Assembly (NCBI GenBank): GCA_010015655.1
Contig: ML976755.1
Location: forward strand, 177,171 to 241,170
DNA from: Bimuria novae-zelandiae CBS 107.79
Lineage: Eukaryota; Ascomycota; Dothideomycetes; Pleosporales; Didymosphaeriaceae
DNA length: 64,000 nt
Reading direction: 5' to 3'
Below are positions 1 through 13,338 of the stretch, one piece after another. The notes beneath the pieces are model-generated. The model was given only the letters and a program-made list of their open reading frames with translations. It ran no database searches and was not told the origin of the DNA. Position numbers and translations under genes: made by a program. The number at the start of each line of letters is the position of its first letter. Positions within the stretch are counted from its first letter, which is position 1.

Positions 1-806
1 ATCGGACTACTGGTCGACATTCTGGTCGCCAATCATGGCAAGGGCGCTGCTGAAAACGTTTCATAACTCCAAGATACATGCTAAAAGTTTAAATAAGTTC
101 TAAACATATTTAAAATACGTTTAAATTTTGTCTGACCTTGAAGCCTTTGCCTTAGCGCTATCGTCATGGCCTGGAACGCCTGACTGAAGCTCTCTTATCT
201 GCATATATAATGCATCATTTACAACAGTATGTGAACATGTTGCAATATCGTTATCAAGGAACTCGCATTGCTTAATGCCAGTGCAACGGTACCTATGCCG
301 GGTCGCAGGCTGGTAATCCAGGTATGGAGAAATTGTTGTGCTGTTCTTAAATTCTGCACCTTTACAATATTGGAACTAATCACGTTTAGAACAGGTTTTA
401 AACATGTAAGACGAACTTCCTACCTGTAGAGCCCGCTTGAGTATTTCCTTGGTAGTTGGTACCTCCCCATTGTATCCTGTCGTTATAGGAACAATAAGTG
501 CATAACCTTCTGGGTTACTAGGGGGATACATTGGTATATCAGCTACAATATCAACTTGCGCAGCTGTGATTGCAGCCTTTCGGTTATTTCCGCATGTGAA
601 CTCCGGGCTAGGTTGCTGTAATATGTTCAGAACGTGTTTTAAACTCGTTTAGATATGAAAATTACCTGCTCATGTTGCACTTCTGCATCTTCAATAGGTT
701 CAACAGGCCTTGCAAACTCATCTCCGAGTGTAAACTCGGGATCGTCATCGGATTCTACTTCTCTACGAATCGGGACAGGTATAAACACAGAACCGAGAGA
801 CTCCAT
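1..806 (-). CDS. Unrecognised Cys-rich protein gene, four exons visible, 3' end beyond the window
   Basis: I do not recognise this gene. On the minus strand four exons join in one open frame: 806-666 (ATG at 806, 47 codons), 615-424 (64 codons), 375-137, and 80-1, which is still open at the edge. The three introns (665-616, 423-376, 136-81) are 50, 48 and 56 nt, begin with GT and end with AG. The second half of the protein is rich in Cys and His (FQYCKG, RYRCTGIKQCEFLD, CSHT, RPCHDWRPEC), so a zinc-binding fold is possible. The N-terminal exon is acidic (VESDDDPEF). The frame has no RIP-type stops, unlike the DNA to its right, so the gene is probably functional or recently so. The third donor (GTCAGA) is weak. 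An upstream exon is possible, because the sequence before 806 resembles the intron interiors. Confidence 0.6.
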
Positions 807-936
807 CGAAACGCGCAAGGAACGTATTCAGAACGTGTTCGAAACGTGTTTACAGCGCAAGCGCGAACAAATAACGATCGGAAATGCTCCTAAAATAAGG
901 TTGGAGGGGCTTATATGACCCGACTGTGAAAAAAAC

Positions 937-1029
937 CTCATCTGACCTTGAGAAGGATTTTTCCAGCTCATCTTTACCTATATAGGAAGGTGCCAAGGTT
1001 AGCCGAGGTAATTCCCAAGGTCAGATGAG
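937..1029. repeat. 93-bp element with 13-bp perfect inverted ends
   Basis: The arms CTCATCTGACCTT (937-949) and AAGGTCAGATGAG (1017-1029) are exact reverse complements separated by about 67 bp. They lie between the open gene at 1-806 and the RIP-mutated DNA starting near 1.1 kb. It could be a tiny foldback element or the hairpin of a transcript end. No target duplication is visible. Confidence 0.5.
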
Positions 1030-1850
1030 TTGCCGACACGCGCCAGCCTCCCTTCTTCATCCTATCGCACTCTGGGCGATAGTTTAGGTGAGGAGACAGT
1101 AGATGGGTCGCACTCATACTGTAGGCAACAGTATAACTTACTGTGATTCACAGTAGGTTGTCTAATCTGACACTACGTTAGGAACGTTCCTAGGTAACCA
1201 TTTTTAGTATAAGGTTTAGGCTTTAGGACTTTTAATTAATGCTTTATATCTTCCTAAGTACATATTTTCTTACTTATTTAGTTAATAATTTCCTAGAGCT
1301 AGGCTATTTAAGCTACTTATTTAGTAATTATCTCCCCTAGCGTTTTTTCCTTAGGCGCTAGGGCTAGGGTCGCTAAACTAGGTCTTATTATTATACTATA
1401 GGGTAGTTAAAGTATTATAAGGCTTTTATACCTTATTTTAATCTAGATTAGGGTAGTAAGGTATCGTAGTACTTTATAAATTATTTAGTAGTATAAGTTA
1501 ATGCGATACTTAGTGCAAGGCTAAATAATTTAATCTTATAATAAAATAAGATAACTATTAGTCTATAAAGAAAAACGTACTCGCATAAAAGATATGTAAG
1601 TTAACTATAAAGAGCGTATAATAGGAAATTATTTAGTATATATCTTTAGCCTGCTTAGTTACTTAGTACTACTAATTAACTAAGTAGTCACGTAAATCGC
1701 TTAGTTACTTAGTCTTACTAAGTAACTAAGCAGTTCACGTAACTGCGGGGCTAGCTCCTTAGCGTACTTATTAACCTGTTCCTCGACCGCCTGTCTTTAT
1801 AAGCGCCCATCCTTCGTCTTGCTTCTGGTTCGTAACAGTATTAGTTAGAA
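1030..1850. other. AT-rich RIP-like DNA with no recognised gene
   Basis: This stretch is AT-rich, full of TAG/TAA/TTA and short reverse-complement motifs (for example CTTAGTTACTTAGT with its complement near 1705-1735). It precedes the first Copia coding remains and may hold that element's 5' LTR, but I could not match it to the putative 3' LTR at 22819-22991. No gene is supported. Confidence 0.4.
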
Positions 1851-4800
1851 TTAAGACGAGCTACAGGCAATAGAAAATAAAAATAAAACTAAAAATAATA
1901 AAAAGTTTAAATATCTATATAGCCTTAATTATTAATTTAAGGACTATTAGTACTTCAGAGTAAAAAGTAAGCCTTAAGGATAGACGCTAAAGCCTAAGAT
2001 ATAAAAATAATTTAATAAGGCTATAATAAGTTAATTAATATTTAAAGGAGCTATAAAGGTAGTACTTAAGCCAAATAAGAGCGTAGTAAAAGCTAAAGAC
2101 TAGGCAGGACTAGTAGCGTCCGTAGTCTTAATAGCACTATAATAGTTTAATAATTATAGACCTATGCTTAACACGCTAAATAGTTATATATTATAGCTTA
2201 TAATAAGCTTTAAATACGCAAGTGAGCAGATAGTTAAGCTAAATTTAATTAATTAATAAATTCTTAACTTAGGATTAAATATATATATTACAAATAGCAA
2301 AGCCTATAGTTAGAAGAAGCGAGTTAATAGAATAGGTAAAGTTATTAAGGCTAAAAACTAAAAGCTATTAATATACGAGTAAGGAGACGGTACTTTACTT
2401 ATTAACACGTCTAGAGGTATAGAGTAAATAAAGCTTACCTACGTTATATATATCCTAGGATTTCTTATTAACGCTATTAGCCTATTACGCTGTTAATTAA
2501 TTAGTATGTATTTTAACTTAAAATAACACTATTAATATTAAAAGAGCTAAAAGAATATAGTTTGTAAGCTTAACTATACTAGTAGCTACTAGTTAATAGA
2601 CGCTAAAGGCATAGAGAGACTAAATACTAGTTTTTTACTTATAGCCTTAGTACACGCGCGCAAGAAGCCTTTATATAAACTAAAAAAGTAACTGTAGCTT
2701 ACTGCAGAGGAAGCACATGTTATATAGGGCCACGCTAGTAAAGAGGCAATTAAGCACCTGCCTAAGAGCGTTAAAGGCCTACATATCACGAACGGTTAAG
2801 CACCAAAGTGGAAGGACTATAAGACGTGTATATAGGTAAAGCTAATAAAGATTATTAGTAGAAGACTATCTTAAGAACTAGCAACTTAAATATTTTAACG
2901 TATTAGTATAGATTTAATATAGCTCTTAGAGTAAGGAGAGCGTTATTATAATAGTAATTAGTATTTATTCTATACTTTTAATTAGCACACAAAGTAGCAT
3001 AAAGGATATTATATACCTAATAAAATAAAGGCTACTTTAACTAAGATTTTTAAGTAATTACTAGCTAAGATTAAGTAATAGTTTAAGAGCCAAGTTATTA
3101 TTATAAGGCTAGATATAGAGGCTAGATACGTTAAACTACTGGAGCTTTATAAAGAACTTAGAATTACTATTAAAGCTAAAGCTATAAAAGCTTAAAGCGG
3201 CGCTATTAAACGCGCAAGGAAAACTATTATAATTTAAGATAAAGCTATACATCTATATGTAGGTTTACTAAAGGTATACGCTAATAAGTGCGTTATATTA
3301 GCTATATACCTACTTAATTATACACTAACTAAAGCGATATAATAGGAATATCCGTATACTAAAGTTAAGGGGGTAAAGCTATTAGTTACTTACTTTAAGG
3401 TAATTAGAGCAAGAGCGTATATGCTTAATAAGAAGCTACTTAAAGGAAATAAGCTTAAATTTTAAGCCCTATTTAGCTATCTAGTAGGCTTTAACTTAAC
3501 TAATATATACTAAGTATAGCTACTAATAATTAAATAAGTTATATAAACTCGAGACGTTATCTTCCTACAAGGCAAGCTCTATAACGAGTAAGGCAAGTAC
3601 GTAAAGAAGAGCTATATTTATAAGGTAGTAAAAGTGCTTAATATTAAGGAGACGCCTAATTATAGTAATATATTAATTAATTAATTATTTATACTAGAAG
3701 ACTATTCTTATAGGCTTAAGCTAGAGCTAGAACTTAATTCTAGATTTAAATTTAAGGCTAAAATTAGGGATACTTAACTAACTCTTATTACTTTAAAAGA
3801 GATACTAAAGAAGGACAAAATACGCTAATCTACGAATTAGCTAGATAATATAGGCTAGCTAAAAGGCTACGCTCTAGCTCTAAAAGGAGAAAAACTAAAT
3901 TAAATGTTAAATAATATAAAGTAACGTAAAGAGATTAGTAGTTAACTATTATAAAAAAAATATAATAGAAGGTAAGTAAAGTTAGAAACTAAAAAACTTT
4001 AGTACGTACCTAATAATATTCGCGGCTTATATTAATCCTATAGCACTAGTAAAGCTACTTAGCAAAGTACTAAAGACTTAACTATACTATAACTAGCTAC
4101 TACTAGAGCTAAAGAGGTAGAAAATTTTAGACTATTATTTATTTAGTACTAAGTTTAAGACGGCAAGCTAAGAAGAGATTAACTATATTATTAGTTAAAA
4201 ATACTTTAGAAGAGCTCTAGAGGCTACTAAGTAAGTAGATACAAAGGTGCTACTTCTTATATAGATATTCCTATATAAGTTTAATAAGGATAGATACCTC
4301 TATAAGTTTAAAGCTTAACTAGTTGTCCGAGGAGATTTGTAGTAAGACTAGGGCAATACCTACGTAGTAATGCTAGCTATAAAGATTTTTAAATACCTTA
4401 TTACCCTAGTAGTAGCATTTAACCTAAATTTATACTAGTATAATACACTTAACGCCTTTCTAAACGCATCACTTAATTAAACTATCTATATACATTATCT
4501 AGAAGGATATAAAAAAGAACTTAGAAAACTACTAAAACTTAAGCATGCCTTATTTAGAATTTATAACGCGCTATAACTATAGTATAAGTATCTTATTATA
4601 ATACTTAAAAAAATAAGACTAAGATAGGTGCCTAAAGTGTCTTATCTATATAGTAGTAACTATATCTCGCAGTAATTAGGACGCCTATTATTAATTTAAT
4701 AAATAACTAAGAGTAATTTATAACGTGCAATATTTAAGAAACCTAAAGTAGTTTTTAGGCATACGCGTTATTTAAAACTATAAGTAAAAGCAGATCTAGC

Positions 4801-5506
4801 TACTTTAAGATAGCTTTATTAATAAGGTAGTAAAGAAGTACAATATTATAAGTACGAAGTATCTAGTAGTACCGCTAGTAGAAGGATATCTTGGCCTAAG
4901 TATAGAGGAGCCAGATAATTAGCGCATAAAGCTTTATTAAGAGCTTGTTAGATCGCTAGCCTATATAGCGATGTATACACGGCCAGACGTCGCACACGCT
5001 CACTCAGAGCTATCTCGTTACCTTCAGAACCTAGGCCAGAAGCATGCCAGCGCAGCATATTATATATAAAAGTATCTAATTAGGATAAAGAAGCTAGCTA
5101 TAAGAGCTTAAAGGGATACTAGTAGTTTATCTATTTATTTAAGTTTAAGCTTAGGGGGTGCAGAACTAGCTAAGAGAGAACTATTATTCTATAAAGTATT
5201 AGATATAGCTTTTATAGATAATTTAGAGACTTAATAAAGCTTATAAGGATACTTTTTTATACTATATAGCATGCTTATTAACTAGAAGGCGACACTATAG
5301 CGCTTAGTTATAAAATTAACTACAAAGGTAGAGCTGTTAGCTATATTAATAACTACTAGTAAGCTTTAAGTATAGAATTATCTATTTAAATATATTAATT
5401 TTAACCTAAAAACTACGCTAGCTATCTACTGCGATAATCTATAAATAGTAAGGATTATTACTAAGGATAAAGATAAGCTATTTATAAAACTACGCTATAT
5501 TAATAC

Positions 5507-8500
5507 CAGTGATGTTCACGGATGGATTGGATATCCATCCATGCAAAATCCACAAAATCCATGGAAATCTAATCCATCCGTTTTAAGCTTATTATGTTCC
5601 ACTATTAGACGCTACAGATGCCGCAAAAGCTTATTCTAGCGTTTAGTATTAAGTATATCCATCTTAATAGCTATTTTAGTATTAAGAATTGTTACTTTAG
5701 CCACGCAGGCACTCAAACTAGATAACACATTAACACCCTATCAACAATATAGCAGAAATAGATTAATAAAGTGCCTTAGTATTTTAATATAGGAGAAAAG
5801 AGCACTATAAAAAACAGCGCGTAAAGTTCTAGTCTGATATCTCCTCATCTATATTATCTAATTCGTCCAAGTCCTCTATAGACTTGTCACTAATCTTGAT
5901 TAATCCTGCCCTCTCCCATGAAGCCATACACTCGTGATGCCCTATGATATCGTCACTAAGACGATTACGGGGCTTCGTAATGAGGTTACCTGCGCCGCTG
6001 AAAGCTCTCTCAGGTCCATCGCTCATAGGCATGGCAGAAAGTACGTTAAGAGCTATCTAAGATACTCTTAGCCAGCGTCGTTGTTGCTTATCCTGTTGCC
6101 ACCAAATAAAAGGAGGAACATTAATAGCGAACTAAGAGAGCTTAAGGTACTTTACTAACTTGTCGCTGTCTGCCTGTTATTTCTTATTTACCTTTGCTTG
6201 ACCTTTTCGCGCAAAGGTCTCCTATCTTAAGAGCGCTTAGGCAGTCTTAGAAAAAGATAGATCTATCTCCTATTAGTTAAGTGTTGTTCTGTCCTTATAA
6301 TTACGGTTATATAGCTCTTCGATCTATCCTTGTGCAATACCTGGCCAAGTTAGATACTCTATTGCCCATTAAGAACGGATGTAATCCATGCCCCGGGTAG
6401 GATCTAAGACGATTGCCACCGTGTAGGCCGGAGACTCTATAAACAAGGTGTAGTACTTCGATGCCGTCTCCCAGCCTTTGTAAAGACGCTATTTAAGCTA
6501 GATATCTCTATCCGTTCGTGCTTGAAGTTCTTGAGCTTTAAGGTCCGTTAGGAGATTGTCTAGCAAAGTGTATAACTATTTAATATTACTATACTCTCGA
6601 GGATCGTCGTTATTATTGCTAAGATAACCTTAGAGGCGCAAAGTAAGCTTATTTAGAGGTTTAAGAAGCTTAAGATTCTCCTTTAAGTACTGCCACTTAG
6701 CTATAGAAAAACGGAGATCTAGTTAATAGCAGCTAATAGATTAACTCTACTAGCTACCACTTTGCCGCTGCAATCTAGTATTATTAAGAGACCGTAATTC
6801 GTCTCTATAAAAGTTATTAAGCACCTCTTTAAGCACTACAGATTGCTTAATTATTAGGTATATAGAATTCCAGCGGGTAGCGTTACTGAGTATTAACTAT
6901 AAAGGTCTTGTGAGGTCATCCGATCGCACCTATCCAGGATGAACTTCCTAAGTAGCAATAAACCTGGCGTTTCTTAAGGTATTTTTCCTAATCCATTTAA
7001 TGATATTGCGAAGCTTTCCAACAGTCCTATAAGCTTTATGTTACTTAAAAAATGCCACCTCCTCTGCCTGAGTTGGGCCGCTAATATTAGCTCCGAACAT
7101 TAGCGCTTTCGCGACAAGGTTAAAGATATACCCTATACACCTTATACGCTGCTACTTAGGGTTAAAGTTAAGCTAATTTTCTCTAAAAATCTCCCCTAAA
7201 GCGTCTATTACCGTATTATTAGCTGCGGTGTTGTCAGAGGTAAGATATCCTACGCGGTCTTAAAGCCCCTAGTGGGAGATGACCCCCCATAGCGATGCCG
7301 CAATATTTCTACTAGTATAGGCATCTTTTATAGCTTTAAGAGCAAGGAGAAGGTTTCGTAAATTGCCTTTCTTGTTAAGAAACTATGCGACAACACCATT
7401 ATACGACTTATTATTACTAGAAGTCTATAAGTTAAAGGCTAGGTAAATCTTCGTAATGGCTTGGTCCAGGTGGGCAGTAACTACATCCTTCGAACGTGCG
7501 TACTCCACGGAGATCCTACGCCTTATTGTATTGCGAGATGGGATTGCGCGAGGCATCTTTGTAGCTAAATTGAGATACTGAAACACCTTACGGAGCTCCT
7601 TAGCATTTAGCTTAACGAAGGGGATCCTGCTCATGACGATCTATCTAACTAAAAGTTAATAGAACTTATCGACGTTAAAGGAAGACGCTATAGCATTAAT
7701 AGTAGCTAAACCTTTTAGAGAAGATGTATTAAGCGCGAACTAATCTATCTTATCCTGCCCTATAAGGGGCTAACGATTTAGATTAAAGATTTTATGTTTC
7801 TTAAGATGGCTAGTAACTAACCTATACCCCTTTCTCACATCAAGGATCTTCGCCTTGAAGCAGTCGATATAGCACGGTTTACATAAGAAGAACTAAGTAA
7901 ATGTCTTCTTATCCATGCTTTTAAGTGGGACGCCGTACTTCTAGATCTATAAGTTAAGCTTCCCTTTAGGATCGTATACCTTAGTGTAAGTGTTAAACGC
8001 CTAGTTGTTAGTAAGGTTAACCTAGAAGTAATTAAAGCTTAATATCTTAATCTCGCGGCGTCTCGTGGCATGTATAGAGTCTCTAGCTAATACTAATTAA
8101 ATTAGGGTAGTATGTTACGAAGTTAATTCTGATGCCTCTAATTAAGAATTAAGCTAATTATTAACACTAGTATCTATAGTAACGGGGTTAGTAATAGAGC
8201 TATAAATATTATTAATAGACATACTAAGTAATTATAAGTTTATACCGTACGTACTGCTACTCTGCTGGCCACTTTAAGTTAATAGAACGGATAGTTGTAG
8301 GGAGCCTTATAAGTCTGGTACCAACGCCACTTCTGGCGCCCGGACACGCTTACGGGTTTGCGATAACGCAGAATTTAACTTAATCTATTATTTTACCCCT
8401 TTAATAGGCGTCTTAATAGCCTCCGAAGCTTCCATAATTATTAGCGTAGGTAGGGAGACACTAGGTGGCTCCGGAAAGGTCCTTATGCGTTAGTGCCATA

Positions 8501-8874
8501 GGCGCTCGCCATCTAACTAAAGGCGCATTTTAATAGATAATTAGACAACTAGCAAAGATAAGTCGCGGGATTTAAGAAAATACTAAATAAAAGTAGCTTC
8601 GACCGTTTTAGAGCTATTAAACAGGTGTTGTGGAAGTTTTGTTGAACTAGGTAAGGTTAAGTTTAGATATTACGATTTTTTGGGTCGCTTGCCTTAACAA
8701 GCCACAGGAAAACTGTTGGACGACGAAACTACTAATTTAATACCTTAATTAGGTCTAGACGACGCCTAGTTAGGTATAGAACAATCTACGTGGATGGATT
8801 GGATTTCCATGGGCTGTTTGGATTGGATGGATATGGATGGATTCGTTAATCCAATCCATCCATGGACATCACTG
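5507..8874 (-). mobile_element. hAT transposon 1 (3.37 kb), inserted in Copia 1
   Basis: The ends are CAGTGATGTTCA... and ...TGGACATCACTG, typical hAT CAGTG/CACTG inverted repeats. The 8-bp duplication ATTAATAC lies at 5499-5506 and 8875-8882. Subterminal copies of ATGGATGGATTGGAT and its complement crowd both ends, as in hAT elements whose transposase binds subterminal repeats. Transposase remains are on the minus strand. An N-terminal and middle part lies around 7425-7900 (PFVKLNAKELRKVFQYLN, RRRISVEYARSKDVV), and the C-terminal dimerisation region at 5829-6032 (ERAFSGAGNLITKPRNRL, HHECMASWERAGL). Frames are interrupted by stops, so the enzyme is dead. Confidence 0.9.
5829..7900 (-). pseudogene. 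hAT 1 transposase remnant
   Basis: The longest open pieces are 7634-7425 (69 codons) and 6032-5829 (67 codons), both on the minus strand and in the order expected for a hAT transposase. The first matches the conserved stretch after the BED finger. The second matches the hAT C-terminal dimerisation domain, with the 'FSxAG' and 'W..AG' spacing. Between them the frame is broken by many TAG and TAA codons. A Cys-rich stretch with a late His pair near 7800-7880 may be the BED finger. RIP explains the stops better than random decay because they are nearly all TpA-containing. Confidence 0.75.
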
Positions 8875-9003
8875 ATTAATACGCACTAGTATTAGCTTAG
8901 ATAAAAATAAGTAAAAGGATATATATTAATTTAATAAAAGCCTACTAATTAGATACTAGTTAATAGACTTACTAAGAGCCTTATACGTTAAAAGTACACT
9001 AAC

Positions 9004-9023
9004 TTGGTTGGTTGGTTGGTTGG
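9004..9023. repeat. (TTGG)5, 3' tail of LINE A
   Basis: Five exact TTGG units lie directly at the 3' end of the minus-strand LINE, next to its target duplication. On the LINE's own strand the tail is (CCAA)n. Simple-repeat tails of this kind are known for several non-LTR retrotransposon clades. Confidence 0.85.
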
Positions 9024-9249
9024 TATTCATTTTTCGTCTATAGGATGGGGATCGAGTCCGCCATCTCGCCTCCCGAAGGGCATATAAGACGTGCTAAGCT
9101 ATAGAATTATAGTGCTAACGCGCTACCTTAGAAAGCATTTCTTGCCTACGCGGGTATTGCTACTATTTTAAGCTATAGCTCCCCTTCTAGTTAGGGAGAC
9201 TGAGCCGTGTATGTACACTAGGGAGAGTCCCTTATATTTTAAGGCATCT

Positions 9250-12200
9250 TTATACCGTTACAGTAGAAAAGAGGGCGAGAGAGTAAGAGGAAGAGGGTAA
9301 AGAGAGATAGAAGGGTAAGAAGTGTCGCAGCTATTATGCTACTAGGTCAGGTGTAGTAGGGTTGTTTGTTATAGTACAGGACAGGGAGGACTACCAAGGA
9401 CAAACTTAAGTATAGTATTGTGTAAGCTAGGTAAAGGCTTTAAAGGCCTCTAGATCTTCTATCAGCGCCGCGGTATACGCGAGGCTATTAGCCTGGCTAG
9501 ATAGTAGTGCAGGTAGTCAAAGTGGCTATTAGCAAAAGGCCCCTAGGGTCTTACGGCAGAGCGCAAGGTGCTCTAGCGTCTTATCGCGTTTGCATGAGCA
9601 GGTGAGGTTCGCGTTACTGTAATAGAACTTCTAGTAGTACTAGGCAAAGTCCCTATGCATAGATTGGATAGAGAGGAGTCTAGCTAATATAGCTCTTGGT
9701 AGGTCTAGTTCTCCTGGTCCGTGGCGTAGGGCGTAGTCCAAGTCCTAGCTTTTATACTATCTAGAGAGTTTCGTCTTCTTATCTAACTACTAGATCTGTT
9801 GTGTGCTACGCAGTGCTTTACAAGTAACTAACTTAATACCTAAAAGTGTAGGCATAGTAGCTTTCCTAGTTAGGAGCAATAGGTGCTAGGCTTCCTAATT
9901 AGCTAGTCTGTTAGCTGTCTCGTTCCCCTTGATACCTAGGTGTCTAGGGACCCATTTGATAGAGACGTCGTGAGTCTCTATAGCGCCGTGGCACTCTAGG
10001 AAGGCCTATTAAGAGGTAGAGGGTGCGGAGCCCCTAAGGCACTATATTACTAAGGTGCTGTCTATGCATATCTAGATTTAATAGGTGCTAAGCGCTAGTT
10101 ACCTTATCGTATACTAGAGGCCTTTCCACGCTCTAATTACCTCAGCGTTAAACACGTGCAAGGTAGGATAAAGTGACCTGCGACCACTCTATAGTTGTCT
10201 TTTATTCTAATACACTGCGTAGCTATAGGTGACCCGCTTTTCTCCTTCCTTTGTGTACTGTTCAGAGCCATTTGAGAAGATAGTGACGTCTGATAGTAGG
10301 AGCTAAGCCCACTATTCTTTAAAGGCCTTAGCTATAGTCTTCTTGTCTATACTAAGCGTTGGGTTAGTTTGGCAACTAGGCGAGTAGTAAGGGGCTATTA
10401 GTATTATTCTAGGAATCTCTAGTAGAAGAGACCCTAGCTACTAGACTTTAGTCTAGACTCGCTAGGGTTGTCTAGCTCCCTTACTTTTATTTACTTTAGG
10501 GACTATCGTGCGGACACTAAGAGGGTGGTCCGCATCTATAGTGCGTAGATAAGTTATAAATCTAAGTTTAGCTTTCTCTAGCGCCACTGCTGCAGACGGC
10601 AATCTAGCGTCTCGAAAGAGTGTAGCTATAGGGGTTGTCCTCTACACTGGTAGGATGCCTCTTGCTGCTATAGCAAGTATCTTGTCTATAGTAGCTATGT
10701 GCCATCCAACATAGGCACTAACCTCTAACGGCCTCCTAGGTTTGCGTATTCGTGGCGGTTTGGTGCGACCTCTGTACCAGCACTCAGTCCCATGTAGAAG
10801 GGATAGGTACACGCAGGCAATGGTAGCCTTACAGAGAGAGCTAGCTAGAGGCCCATAGGTAGTCTTTACTAAACTACAAATATAGTAGGCTATCTTAGCA
10901 GCTTTTGCGGCGCGCGTGGCTACGTGTTGTCTAAAAGTTAGTCTACGGTCGAACTAGATTCCTAGCCACCACAGGGCTAGTTGGCAGTGCTCTCCACCTA
11001 GGAGGATTAGATAGATTATGAGGTACTTGTCTACAACACAGGGTGGTGCGTAGCTGCTCCGCTATCTAGTTAGGTGTATTATCTCCTGCTTTTCCGGGGT
11101 AAAGGTGACCTTATTAGCCGCGCCCCATGCTCTAATCTGTCTTAGATCTGATGCTAGGAGCTCGACGTTGTTGTCTAGAGAATGCGAGGCCTGGTATAGG
11201 CATATGTCGTTAGCATATCCGAACCTCCGCTCTGTGTCCATGGATAGCAGCTCGGCCAGGTACAGTATGTACAGAACCAGGGAGAGCGGCGACCCTTAGG
11301 GCGTGCCACAGGCGACTAGGCAGCTGGGGGTGGTAACCTGGCCAAGGCGAACTTATACCCTCCGATTAGTAAGGAACAAGTCTACAAAGAGGATAGTCCT
11401 TTACAGCCATCCCTGTTCGACCATTCGGTGTAGCAGACGGTTCTTTAGGAGAGCGTCAAAGGCGTCTTGCATATTTAGGGTAACTATTATAATGTGCTAG
11501 CTAAGTGCCCACGTGGCTTTCGTGTCGTGGGTGAAAGCTGCGGTCAGATTGGCTATAGAGCGTTTTAGGAGGGCGCCGCCATGTTAGGGGCTAAGGATCT
11601 TGTGGGTTATTGCAGTCTACGCGATTCTTCTAGCCACTATTTATTTAAGGCCTTTTCTAATGCACGACAGGAGTGCTATTAGTCTCTAGGATTAGGGTAA
11701 CGTCTAGTCTATCTTACCTGCTTTAAGTATTATTACTACCTCTGCGAGCTTCTATTGTGCTAGGAAGTAGTTAAGTTTAAGGCATCGCTAGAAGATCCTT
11801 CGTATATGCTCTCTAACCTAAGCCTAGCATGCGCGGAGCAGCCATATAGTAGATTAGTTAGTACCTAGTAAGGTGCTAGAGACCCCTATTATGTTTTGTT
11901 TAGCTTCCTCGAGTAAGATGTGTGTGCTCCACGGAAGGGTGGCTGCAGCCTCCTAGTCTAGGTAGTGTCCAAGGTTATCCTCTACTATGTACTAGTTAAG
12001 GACTTCCTCCCTAAGTGCCTCTGCCTTCTCTAGAGGGTTGTATATAGTCGTGTTATTAATAATAAGAGGGGTATCCTGGTTCTCTGGCGTAAGCTTATGC
12101 TAAGTAATAACCTTAAACAGGTCCTTATTATCTTTAGCGTTATTAATAACGTGCCTCAAGTATTGCCTCTTAGCCTATCTAACTATAGTCTTAAAAGCTC

Positions 12201-12842
12201 GTGTTTCTTCTAATAGAGGGCTACCTAGGCATAGCTATCTAGCGCGCTTATAGTCTTGGTAGGCTGCCTTGCACTCCTTAGTCTAATATGGCGCGGCGCG
12301 TCCTTTCTTATAATTAGGCTTGTCTACTGTTCGTACAGAGTGCTGTATTATCTCTATTAGTAGCGTTACGCAGTTGTCTAGTTATGCTGCCTCCTATGCC
12401 GCCAGCAGGTCTAGGTTACTCTAAACGCCTATCTCTATTAGCCTGGCGAACTTTGGTAGGCTTGCCTCTGGGACTCTATAGTGATACTAAGCTAGGTGCG
12501 GAGTACCTAGTGTAGAAGTAGGGATAGAGGTTACTATTGTCTCATGGTCCGATCCGCTGTGCATGCTAGCATCTATAGCAGACTAGGCGAATAGAACGTT
12601 AGAAAAAGTTAGATTAATAACATAGCCAGCGCAGTGCGTTGGCTGCCTTGGCACGCTAATATAGTCTATAGTAGTAGTAGCTGCCCACCTAGCAAGTTCT
12701 ATGCCGCTATTAGCTGCGGTAATAGCCAGTTCGAAGAATTCGTGTTAGATATTAAAGTCACCTCCTATAAGGTAGTGTTAGGGAGGCGTAAGGTGCGTAA
12801 CGTATTAGAGTACGTTAGGGGTAAGTAGCTGTCTATAGCAGT
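9250..12842 (-). pseudogene. LINE A ORF2: catalytic part of endonuclease, reverse transcriptase, C-terminal region
   Basis: Reading the minus strand from 12842, the endonuclease motif 'GGDFNI*HEFFEL' appears near 12760, with SGSDHETI near 12560; these are the DFN and SDH catalytic motifs of APE-type endonucleases. The reverse transcriptase lies around 11.0-12.1 kb. It has a 'GSPLS' turn, then LYLAELLSMDTERRFGYAND, where the active-site YADD reads YAND, a G-to-A change as RIP would make. An RNase H-like region probably follows toward 9.3 kb. Numerous in-frame TAG/TAA codons show it is dead. The endonuclease N-terminus is separated and lies at 20277-20880. Confidence 0.8.
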
Positions 12843-13338
12843 TAAGTCGGGCACCCTAGTTTCCGACACCCCCCATTTTCCGACACCCCGCCAAATTTCG
12901 CCGCTGCCACTACTCTACGTTGCGAATGTGCTCACAGCTTCATTAAATAATTTTAAAAAAGCATTAAAAAAATCGTATTTAAAGGATTTTAATCGCTTTC
13001 TTTATCTACACTTAAATCACGATTAAGATACTATTGTGTTAGTTATTAATTCCGTGCTAAACGTTATACTAATAATTACTCTACTTTCTCTTTAGAGCTA
13101 CTCTCTTCCTTTATAATAATAACCCCTTACTCTACGCTTCTTACTTTACGAATACGTTAAGTAGGCTCTTAATTAGTTTAAAAGAGAACTTCTGCAAGAC
13201 TTATAAAGAGATTATTTAGATTAGTTACGACTTTATGGCGTTTTAGCAGGTTAGCTTACTCTACCTACTTACGTAAGGAAGTAATCTTACGGTCTTACAT
13301 AGTAACTATTATTAAGGTATAGTTAAACGCTGTAGTAG

